NCBI RefSeq assembly: GCF_938039215.1
Contig: NZ_CALHVI010000019.1
Coordinates: 30,635-94,634, forward strand
Source: an uncultured Porphyromonas sp.
GTDB lineage: Bacteria > Bacteroidota > Bacteroidia > Bacteroidales > Porphyromonadaceae
Direction: 5' to 3'
DNA: 64,000 nucleotides
Shown here: positions 44,081 to 51,503 of the stretch, piece after piece
How the letters are laid out: each line of letters begins with the position of its first letter
Position numbering within the stretch: the stretch's first letter is position 1
Position numbers and translations under genes: made by a program
Notes under the pieces: model-generated
What the model was told of the DNA's origin: nothing
The model's input: only the letters and a program-made list of their open reading frames with translations
The model's database searches: none

Positions 44081-45529
44081 TTACTTGTTACCGTAGGTGA
44101 GCTCATCCTGAGGCCAGGGCAGGACAAAGATGCTGGAGCTGGGCTGGATCGTACTGCTCCCAAGGAGATCAAGGAAGGAGGAGTTGAAGTGCTTCAGCGC
44201 AGGGAAGATCTGCCCTTCACCTGGCATCTCACGCATGTACTCCTTGACAAGCTCAGCCTTGAAGTCCACCTGCGTGGGCAGGTCGCTCGAGGTGAGGGTG
44301 TTCAGACCACGGCTCTCGCGCACCTTATTCAGAGCAACAAGCGCTGCCGTAGGATCGGAGGAGTAGAGGGCTTCGGCCTGGATGTAGTACATCTCTGGCA
44401 GACGGATCAGGGTCAGCCCGCGCTGCGCAGTCGCTGCAGCCGTAGCTTCCTCCGAGCTGGACGCGAAGCGGATGAACTGCTGGTAGGTATCTACATTGCG
44501 GTAGAAGGCTGCCTGACGATTGTCGATAGCACCCGCGGCCGCTCCCGTGACAGCATAGAGCTGATCGAGGACGCTTCGGCTGTGTGCCTGGACACCCTCA
44601 TCGGTACCAGCGACATTCTTCAGGAAGCGATTAGCGAAGTCATCGAGGAAGCTATTCGCATAGAGCCCGAAGATCAGCTCGCCCGTAGCAGGGAAGCGAC
44701 GTACAGACTCGAAGGAGTTACGACCTGCAAGCTTAAAGCTCGCCGTATGATCGGTGACCTTCTTAGCATACTCAGCGGCCTTTGCCGAGTTCCCCATCGC
44801 CTGATAGACACGCGCCTTGGTAGCGTAGACCGCATACTTATTAAAGTGGATGGCACGGCGTGACCAGAAGTCCGTAGACTGCGTACCATCGAGGCTCACC
44901 GTCTCATCGATATCGGAGAGGAGGCGCTCAGCTTCGTCGAGGTCCTTGAGGATATTCTCATAGGTCCCTGCGACCGTGTAGACCGTACGGTTCTTGAGGT
45001 TGAAGTCATACGAGTAAGGGATACCGCGTGAGTCCTTGCCTCTCTGGTAGTCCTCGGCGAAGAGGCGCACGAGGTCAAAGTGCAGGAAGGCACGCAGACC
45101 GAGGGCCTCGCCCTTGAGCTGGGAGAGGTGGCTGCTGTTGAAGGAGGGCGACTCGAGGTTCGCCAGGATATTATTGACGTAGGAGATGACCTGGTACTGA
45201 CCGAGCCACAGGCTGTAGATCTCAGCCTGCACGGACACGTCCGTATAGTTATAAGCGCGGGTCTTCACTGAGGTCGAGGTTGCACCCGTAGAGCCAAACA
45301 TCTGAGCGAGCTCGTCGACGAAGCCGTTCGTCATGCGCTGCCCGTAGAGGTCAGACTTAGCCATCGTCCCGTAGACACCATAGAAGGCATCGTAGTACCC
45401 CTGGAGTGAAGAGAACTGGACTTCCTGCAGGAGGGTACCCTTAGGCTGGACATCGAGGAACTTATTGCACGAAGGCAGAGCCGCAAGGCTAAGCGCTCCG
45501 AAGGCTATATATAAAGCTGTCTTCTTCAT
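44081..45529 (-). CDS. SusD/RagB family nutrient-binding lipoprotein
   Basis: About 482 residues from the ATG at 45529 (MKKTALYI), with a slightly longer option from the ATG at 45544. Lipobox PSCNKFLDVQPKG near residue 21 is the classic SusD N-terminus. TPR-like helices follow, with DLVRLFAEDY near 145 and the C-terminal RLPEMYYIQAEAL typical of RagB/SusD. It forms the lid on the SusC barrel at the cell surface. With no carbohydrate enzymes nearby and proteases downstream, a peptide ligand (as for RagAB) is the better guess. Confidence 0.94.
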   Translation of the reverse strand: MKKTALYIAFGALSLAALPSCNKFLDVQPKGTLLQEVQFSSLQGYYDAFYGVYGTMAKSDLYGQRMTNGFVDELAQMFGSTGATSTSVKTRAYNYTDVSVQAEIYSLWLGQYQVISYVNNILANLESPSFNSSHLSQLKGEALGLRAFLHFDLVRLFAEDYQRGKDSRGIPYSYDFNLKNRTVYTVAGTYENILKDLDEAERLLSDIDETVSLDGTQSTDFWSRRAIHFNKYAVYATKARVYQAMGNSAKAAEYAKKVTDHTASFKLAGRNSFESVRRFPATGELIFGLYANSFLDDFANRFLKNVAGTDEGVQAHSRSVLDQLYAVTGAAAGAIDNRQAAFYRNVDTYQQFIRFASSSEEATAAATAQRGLTLIRLPEMYYIQAEALYSSDPTAALVALNKVRESRGLNTLTSSDLPTQVDFKAELVKEYMREMPGEGQIFPALKHFNSSFLDLLGSSTIQPSSSIFVLPWPQDELTYGNK

Positions 45530-45550
45530 AAACACACTTCTCATTTAGGG

Positions 45551-48500
45551 TTAGAAGGAGAGACGCAGAGACATCTCTACGCTGCGAGCAAAGGGATAGT
45601 CCAGACCACGCTCGCGCTTGACCGTGGAGAGGTAGAAGAGGTCGTTGGCGAGGAGCTCGACGCGTGCACGGCGCATGTGGAGCTTCTTGACCCAAGTAGC
45701 CTCGGTCTCATAGGCCAGAGAGAGACTACGCAGCGTGAAGTAGTATTCCTTCTGGATGAAGCGGCTCGTCTGATAGGGGCTCTCCGTAGAGGCAATGTCA
45801 CGATAGCGGGTGACGTCACCAGCCTGCTTCCAGCGGCTCTCCAAGACGCGACGGTCAGCATTCTGCTCCTTCTTTGTACCCTCTACACGAGAGGCGAGCG
45901 TAGCGTTGTAGACCGTAGCACCGAGGGAGTAGCCGAAGTTCGCATTCAGCGAGAAGCCCTTGTACATCAGGTACGAGGTGAGCGAGCCATAGGCCCAAGG
46001 AGACGTGTCGCCGAAGACGCGACGGTCATTGGGATCATAGGTGAAGGTATAGGTACCATCACGCTTGATGTAGATCTCCTTACCCGTAGCAGGGTCAATA
46101 CCAGCCGAGGGGACGACCTTGAGAGCCGTAAGCGACTCACCTTCCTCGTAGAGAGGCAGGGGCGTCGTACCGCGGTTGAGGGAGTCGACACCGAGGTTCT
46201 TCTGGTTGAGCGCCTTGAGAGCATCACTCACCTTCTTGACCTTATTGCGGTTGTAGGAGTAGTTCAGCGAGAGCGACCACTGCAGGTCCTTCGTCTGGAT
46301 GGGGACGACACGCGTCTGGAACTCGATACCATTGTTCTCGACCTCCCCTACATTCTGACGGGCGGTGACAGCACCGATCGAGGGAGCGAGAGAGACGTCG
46401 AGCAGGAGGTTGTCCGTCGTCTTCTGATAGGCATCGAGGGTGAGGTCCCAGCGGTTCTTGAAGAGCGTCAGGTCAAGACCGACGTTCTTGCTGAGCGTGC
46501 GCTCCCACTTCAGCTCGGGGTTCCCGATAGCCAGGGGCACGGAGCCTGCACCTACGATATAGTTGATACGATTATTATAGGTATAGGTCGTGAGGGCCTG
46601 ATAGGGGTCGAAGGAGATATTCCCCAGATACCCGATACTCGCACGGAGCTTGAGCAGCTGGATATTCTTATTGCCCTCGAAGAACTTCTCATTGTGGATA
46701 TTCCAAGCCGTACCGAGTGACCAGAAGGGAGCGAAGCGCTGGTTCTTACCGAACTTCGAGGAGCCTTCGTAGCGGTAGACGACGTCCACCGAATAGCGGT
46801 TGTCGTAGATGGCGTTCCCGTTGAAGAAGAAGCCGGCAGCCGTAGCCAGCGACTCAGAGCCCGAGGGACGGGCGCTACCACCATAGCCGAGGGCGAAGTT
46901 GGGGTGTCCAAGGACATCGGAGTAGAAGCCAAGGCTGGTATAGCTGCTGTTGTCCGCCGTCGTAGACTCGAGGCTCGAGCCCGCCATTGACGTGACGTAG
47001 AGCTTCTCGAAGAAGGTACGGTTGTAGGACACCATCAGCTTACCGAGGAAGCTCAGACCACGACCGAGGTTCTCGGTCATCGAGCCCTTCTTCGTCAGGT
47101 CGGTTTCATTACGGAAGGTGTAGGAGAGGGGTGACTTGAAGCTACGCGAGTAGTTATTACGCGTGGTGAAGGAGAAGTCCCCATCGATACGGAGGTTACG
47201 ATCGATCCAGTACTGCGCCGTCGTCGTATTCAGGAAGTCCATGCTCCCAGCGCGGTTGAAGCTCCCAAGCGAGGCTTCGTAGAGCGGATTATCCAGATCA
47301 TGCTCGAGCTTTGCGAGCAGCTCACCATTAGCATCATAGGGCGACTGGTAGGGGTTCTGCTTCGAGAAGTTCGAGAAGGAGCCATAGCTGGGATCCTGCG
47401 ACGTAGAGCGGTTCACCGTCAGCGTATTCGAGGCGAAGAACTTCCCCTGCTTGTTGTAAGAGAGCTTGAAGGTCCCCGAGAGACGCTCACGTGCGGACTG
47501 CATCATGACCCCCGTCTCATTGCCATAGCGGAGCGAGAGACCATAGCGCACGTACTTGTCCCCCCCGTCGGCACTGACCGTGTGAGAGTGTGAGACACCC
47601 GTGCGCAGGGGCTTAGCCAGCCAGTCGGTATTCGTACCGCTCTGGATCATACGCACGACGCGGTCACGACGCAGATCAAGGCTGTGCTGCAGATCAAAGG
47701 AGGGGAGCATCGCTGTACCACCAGCCTTGTAGAGGCCAGCCAAGTCCTCATACTGGAGCTTCTGCTGGGGCGTGAGGAGGTGGTAGTCGCTGAGGTCAGG
47801 CATCGAGAGACGCAGGGTACCGCTATAGTTCACACGGATAGCTCCCTCGCTGATGGGCTTCGTCGTGATGACGATGACCCCAGCAGCAGCCTTAGCACCA
47901 TAGAGCGCCGAGGCCGAGGCATCCTTGAGGACGGTGACGCTCTCGATGGTGTTCATATCCATATCGTAGATATACTCGACATCCACGATCGCCCCGTCGA
48001 CGACGAAAAGGGGAAGGTTAGCTGCACCCGAGAAGGTAGCACGACCACGCAGGTTGAGGTCGGGGCGAGCATTGGGGTCAGAGCCGAGGTCATTCTGGTG
48101 GACGACCTGCAGACCTGGGACAAAGGCTTCAAGTCCCTGCAGGAGGTTCTTCGTCCCGACCGAGAGAAGTTGCTCGGACTTGATCGTCGTCTGAGCCCCC
48201 GTATAGCTCTTCTTATCCTTCTTCGTGAAGCCCGTGACGACGACCGATTCGATCGACTGGCTATCGGGCTCGAGGTCAACACGGACGGGCTTACCTCCTT
48301 GTAGGGTAAGCGCCTTAGACTTATAGCCGATGAAGGTGACACGCACCCGCTCACTAGGATTCTTGGAGCGGAACTCGAAGTGCCCCTTGCCGTCGGTGAT
48401 GAAGCCCCCCGTCTGACCGAGGACCTGTACGGTCACCAGCGGCATAGGGTCGCCATTCTCATCATAGACCGTCCCGCTATAGACATGGATCGTCGATCGG

Positions 48501-48622
48501 GGTTCATTTTGCTGCGTTGCATTCCCCCCCGAGGACATAGCCAAGTTGGGAGAAGTGGCCTGGGCGGAGAGTGCTGAACCCAAGATCCAGCCCCCCACTA
48601 AAAGCGTTGTAATTATTCTCAT
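45551..48622 (-). CDS. SusC/RagA family TonB-dependent outer-membrane transporter
   Basis: 1023 residues. A signal peptide (about 1-22) is followed by a carboxypeptidase-regulatory-like domain near 45-115 (YSGTVYDENGDPMPLVTVQV), the TonB-box region SVVVTGFTKKDKKS near 128, a plug domain with LLQGLEAFVPGLQV and the SusC signature SVTVLKDASASALYGAKAAAG near 232, and then the 22-strand barrel ending in a typical terminal aromatic (LRLSF). Energised by TonB, it imports the ligand captured by the SusD partner. First gene of a four-gene operon, with a leader of about 180 nt after the promoter box at 48810. Confidence 0.96.
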   Translation of the reverse strand: MRIITTLLVGGWILGSALSAQATSPNLAMSSGGNATQQNEPRSTIHVYSGTVYDENGDPMPLVTVQVLGQTGGFITDGKGHFEFRSKNPSERVRVTFIGYKSKALTLQGGKPVRVDLEPDSQSIESVVVTGFTKKDKKSYTGAQTTIKSEQLLSVGTKNLLQGLEAFVPGLQVVHQNDLGSDPNARPDLNLRGRATFSGAANLPLFVVDGAIVDVEYIYDMDMNTIESVTVLKDASASALYGAKAAAGVIVITTKPISEGAIRVNYSGTLRLSMPDLSDYHLLTPQQKLQYEDLAGLYKAGGTAMLPSFDLQHSLDLRRDRVVRMIQSGTNTDWLAKPLRTGVSHSHTVSADGGDKYVRYGLSLRYGNETGVMMQSARERLSGTFKLSYNKQGKFFASNTLTVNRSTSQDPSYGSFSNFSKQNPYQSPYDANGELLAKLEHDLDNPLYEASLGSFNRAGSMDFLNTTTAQYWIDRNLRIDGDFSFTTRNNYSRSFKSPLSYTFRNETDLTKKGSMTENLGRGLSFLGKLMVSYNRTFFEKLYVTSMAGSSLESTTADNSSYTSLGFYSDVLGHPNFALGYGGSARPSGSESLATAAGFFFNGNAIYDNRYSVDVVYRYEGSSKFGKNQRFAPFWSLGTAWNIHNEKFFEGNKNIQLLKLRASIGYLGNISFDPYQALTTYTYNNRINYIVGAGSVPLAIGNPELKWERTLSKNVGLDLTLFKNRWDLTLDAYQKTTDNLLLDVSLAPSIGAVTARQNVGEVENNGIEFQTRVVPIQTKDLQWSLSLNYSYNRNKVKKVSDALKALNQKNLGVDSLNRGTTPLPLYEEGESLTALKVVPSAGIDPATGKEIYIKRDGTYTFTYDPNDRRVFGDTSPWAYGSLTSYLMYKGFSLNANFGYSLGATVYNATLASRVEGTKKEQNADRRVLESRWKQAGDVTRYRDIASTESPYQTSRFIQKEYYFTLRSLSLAYETEATWVKKLHMRRARVELLANDLFYLSTVKRERGLDYPFARSVEMSLRLSF

Positions 48623-48809
48623 TCGACCTCAATGGATTAAGTTCGACCCATAGGCTACTAGCCGTAGCGTATGCTGGGAATAGTAGAAGCTACGACACCC
48701 ACAGTCCACACGCCAAGCGCCCCTCAAGTCCCATTCTGGAGAAGAACCGAGAGTAAAAATTGCTAAGACGCTGAACTGCCAACAGTTCTAGGCAACCTAT
48801 CGGATTTAA

Positions 48810-48817
48810 CAAAGATA
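48810..48817 (-). promoter_or_regulatory. TATCTTTG -7 box for the susC operon
   Basis: Exact TAnnTTTG match on the minus strand. It leaves about 180 nt of leader, long compared with the 15-25 nt of most boxes in this window, which suggests post-initiation control. Confidence 0.65.
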
Positions 48818-48975
48818 GTGATTATGCGATAAATCATAACGATTGTTTAACATTTTGCCATTTCTTCAAGATCTATTACGTCTATCCATAAGCAACAAAG
48901 TTGATCGGAGCGTCCTCCCCACCCCTCTTAGTTCAGCTCCTCCAGCCCCCCAAAAGCTCCCCTACGGGAAGCCTC

Positions 48976-49069
48976 TAAAAAAACCTACTGTGGGTCGCCT
49001 TGACGACCTACCGTAGGTCGGTCGACCGACCCACAGTAGGTTTTTTCGGCGACCCACCATAGGGTTCTT
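48976..49069 (+). repeat. Four-palindrome intergenic repeat, copy 4
   Basis: Opens with seven A, contains four CGACCYACNGTRGGTCG-type palindromes and an internal T-run after the third. It has the same order as copies 2 and 3, reading toward nhaA. It is collinear with the reverse complement of copy 5 over its whole length. Confidence 0.9.
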
Positions 49070-49202
49070 CTCCACCCTCCCAGAAGCCGCTCCGTAAGCG
49101 GCCTCTTGATCACCCCCTCATCGCAGCGGAGCGACACACTCCGACAGAAGACACTTCCCCTAGGAAATCACTCATCTCCCGACTTTTTCACCCAATTATC
49201 AC

Positions 49203-49210
49203 TAACTTTG
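49203..49210 (+). promoter_or_regulatory. TAACTTTG -7 box for nhaA
   Basis: Exact TAnnTTTG match, 56 bp before the first in-frame ATG (49266) and 116 bp before the preferred ATG (49326). Confidence 0.65.
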
Positions 49211-49325
49211 TACAAAAGTGGAGGATAGGGTGGTCTGATCACAGATCTCCCCGCTCTGCCTTTGCATGCGACACCAAGGACGCACAACGGCCAGTAGCCA
49301 ATCAGTACAAATCTCCAAATTAAAG

Positions 49326-50669
49326 ATGAGCACAACCCCTTCTCAAAGGTCTTCTGCACTACGGCGAGTCACCGCCCTGCGCCCCAATCCCACAGTACTC
49401 CTCTTCCTAGCGACCATCGTCGCCGTATGTATAGCCAACTCCCCCTGGAGAGATAGCTACGAGCTCCTCCTCCACTACCCCGTGCAGGTGATCGTCGGAG
49501 GGGTCGAGCTCTTCCGCCACCTCGGCCATACGATGACCGTCAGCCAAGTGGTGAATGATGCCCTCATGGCGATCTTCTTCTTCCTCGTGGGGCTGGAGAT
49601 CAAGCAGGAGCTCTTAGTCGGCGAACTAGCCTCTCCTCAGAAGGCACTACTCCCCGTCATCGGAGCCTTCGGTGGGATGATCTTCCCCGTGCTCTTCTTC
49701 CTAGCTGTCGCACCCGAGCATCCTCAGAGTATCGGTGCTGCCATCCCTATGGCTACCGACATCGCCTTTGCGCTGGCTGTCCTAGCCTCGCTGGGTGATC
49801 GTGTACCCAAGAGCCTACGTGTCTTCCTCGCCACGCTCGCCGTAGCCGACGATATCGGGGGGATCATCGTCATCGCCCTCTTCTATAGCTCGGAGGTCGC
49901 TCTCCTGCCACTGGCCATCGGCCTTGCTCTCGTAGGAGTCGTCTTCCTCCTAGGGCGCATGCGCATCCATACCCTCGAGCCCTACATCATCCTAGCGATC
50001 GCTGTCTGGGCCCTCTTCCTCCAGTCCGGGATCCATCCCACGATCGCAGGTGTCCTAGTCGCCCTCTGCATCCCCGCAGGGACGAAGGTCCACATCCGCG
50101 AGCTCTCTCAGAAGCTCCACGAAGCGACGAGCCGCCTCTCCACTGAAGCCCGAGAAGCAGACCGAGCACTCATCCTATCGCATGAGCAGCTCAAGACCAT
50201 CACCATGATCAAGGCCACCGCAGGCAAGGCGATCAGCCCCGTGCAGACACTCGAGCACGCACTGGCTCCAGTGGTGAACTACTTCATCCTCCCCCTCTTC
50301 GCCTTCGTCAATGCAGGGGTATCGCTGGGCGGAGTCTCGGCAGACATGCTCCTTGGCCTTCCCCTTGCGATCTTCCTCGGACTCTTCGCTGGTAAGACCG
50401 TAGGCATCAGCCTCTTCACATGGCTTGCTATCCGCATCAAGCTCTGTGCTTGGCCTGAGGGCATGAATCTTCCCCGCCTAATCAGCCTCGCAGCTCTCGG
50501 TGGTATCGGCTTCACCGTCTCCCTCTTCATCGCCAACCTCTCCTACGACAGCCCTGACCTCATCCAGCTCCTCAACGAGGCCAAGCTCGGCATCTTCGCT
50601 GGGACGATCGTCTCTGGAGTCGTAGGCTACCTGCTTCTGAAGAAATTCCTCCCCCACACCAAGGCTTAG
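49326..50669 (+). CDS. nhaA: Na+/H+ antiporter NhaA
   Basis: Inner-membrane exchanger that extrudes sodium for protons. About 447 residues from the ATG at 49326; an ATG at 49266 would add 20 polar residues without NhaA character. About 12 membrane helices. The ion-binding ADDIGG motif and the ATDIAFALAVL motif (E. coli Asp163/164 and Asp133 equivalents) are intact. LEIKQELLVGEL and GIGFTVSLFIANLSY match the family. A charged cytoplasmic stretch of about 50 residues (near 245-295) is longer than in E. coli. Single gene. Confidence 0.95.
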   Translation: MSTTPSQRSSALRRVTALRPNPTVLLFLATIVAVCIANSPWRDSYELLLHYPVQVIVGGVELFRHLGHTMTVSQVVNDALMAIFFFLVGLEIKQELLVGELASPQKALLPVIGAFGGMIFPVLFFLAVAPEHPQSIGAAIPMATDIAFALAVLASLGDRVPKSLRVFLATLAVADDIGGIIVIALFYSSEVALLPLAIGLALVGVVFLLGRMRIHTLEPYIILAIAVWALFLQSGIHPTIAGVLVALCIPAGTKVHIRELSQKLHEATSRLSTEAREADRALILSHEQLKTITMIKATAGKAISPVQTLEHALAPVVNYFILPLFAFVNAGVSLGGVSADMLLGLPLAIFLGLFAGKTVGISLFTWLAIRIKLCAWPEGMNLPRLISLAALGGIGFTVSLFIANLSYDSPDLIQLLNEAKLGIFAGTIVSGVVGYLLLKKFLPHTKA

Positions 50670-50679
50670 CCTCGGCGTT

Positions 50680-50723
50680 CGACTGGGACTACAGCTGGGC
50701 GACCCCCGCTGTGCTCCCAGTCG
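50680..50723 (+). terminator. Hairpin after nhaA
   Basis: CGACTGGGA pairs with TCCCAGTCG, with an inner CAGC/GCTG stem, 10 bp after the nhaA stop. Only a short TGTTT follows, so it overlaps in function with the next promoter (50731). Confidence 0.6.
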
Positions 50724-50730
50724 AAATGTT

Positions 50731-50738
50731 TACCTTTG
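50731..50738 (+). promoter_or_regulatory. TACCTTTG -7 box
   Basis: Exact consensus match, 75 bp before the ATG at 50814 of the outer-membrane protein gene. Confidence 0.65.
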
Positions 50739-50813
50739 CTTGCAATTGAGCTAGGGGCTTTGGTGCCTTTAGCTCTTGTATCTCACCTCATATTTTCAAA
50801 TTACTTTTCATCA

Positions 50814-51356
50814 ATGCTCAAGAAAGTATTTCTAGCTGTCCTCGCTCTCGTAGGCAGCGCCAACCTAGCTAACGCTCAGGAAATCTTCTCCAAGGGTACC
50901 TCTGCTATCAATGCAGGTGTCGGTATCGGCTCTTACCTCAGCAATCTCTCCATCCCCCCTCTCTCTGTCAGCCTTGACTACGGTGTCGTAGACAACATGA
51001 TCAATGGCAACAACGGGTCGATCTCCATCGGGGGTTATGTCGGCTACACCGCTAGCAGTGCCACCTTCTACAACTCTAAGTTCAACGCTTCGTACGCTAT
51101 CCTCGGCGCTCGTGGTGCGTTCCACTATCAGTTTGCCCCTAAGCTCGACACCTATGCAGGTCTGATGCTCGGCTACAACATCGTGTCTTCTTCCTGGTCA
51201 GGAGCTGAGTATAATAGCCTTGCTTCTGCAGCTAGTGGGGTGGCTCTCGGCGGTTACCTCGGTGCTCGCTACTTCTTCACGGAGAACATCGGTGCCTTCG
51301 GTGAGCTTGGCTACAGCATCGCTTACCTCAACCTCGGTGTGACCTTCAAGCTCTAA
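50814..51356 (+). CDS. small outer-membrane beta-barrel protein
   Basis: 180 residues from the ATG at 50814, where a clear signal peptide begins (LKKVFLAVLALVGSANLANAQ). The mature part is Gly-, Ser- and Tyr-rich with alternating strands (INAGVGIGSYLS, SISIGGYVGYT, GLMLGYNIVS, GALGELGYS-like) and ends in a FKL terminal strand. This is the build of an 8-strand OmpA/OmpW-type barrel; function unknown. The frame extends upstream to 50736, which overlaps the promoter and is not used. Single gene between a promoter and a strong terminator. Confidence 0.82.
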   Translation: MLKKVFLAVLALVGSANLANAQEIFSKGTSAINAGVGIGSYLSNLSIPPLSVSLDYGVVDNMINGNNGSISIGGYVGYTASSATFYNSKFNASYAILGARGAFHYQFAPKLDTYAGLMLGYNIVSSSWSGAEYNSLASAASGVALGGYLGARYFFTENIGAFGELGYSIAYLNLGVTFKL

Positions 51357-51400
51357 GAAGCTCAGCCCACACAAGAGTAAACCCATCTACTCTTAGATAA

Positions 51401-51448
51401 GACGAACGCTGCATCCCCTCCACTTGGGGCTGCAGCGTTCGTCTTTTT
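51401..51448 (+). terminator. Intrinsic terminator after the barrel protein gene
   Basis: A perfect 13-bp stem (GACGAACGCTGCA with TGCAGCGTTCGTC) and TTTTT, 44 bp after the stop. Confidence 0.92.
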
Positions 51449-51503
51449 GTATCTCCCCGAGCCTAGGGGATGGCGTGAAGCTCACCCGAGGGAAGGACGG
51501 GAT

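Larger units (their letters stand above)
48623..49202. other. Divergent intergenic region between susC and nhaA
   Basis: About 580 bp. It contains the susC promoter box (48810-48817), an AT-rich patch (48810-48905), repeat copy 4 (48976-49069) and the nhaA promoter just beyond. No other gene is visible. Confidence 0.5.

Noticed and set aside
45677..46720. 347-codon plus-strand frame inside susC
   Set aside because: Antisense shadow of a gene with strong SusC signatures.
50736..50813. Longer N-terminus for the outer-membrane barrel protein
   Set aside because: It would start inside the promoter box at 50731-50738 and put 26 residues before a clear signal peptide.
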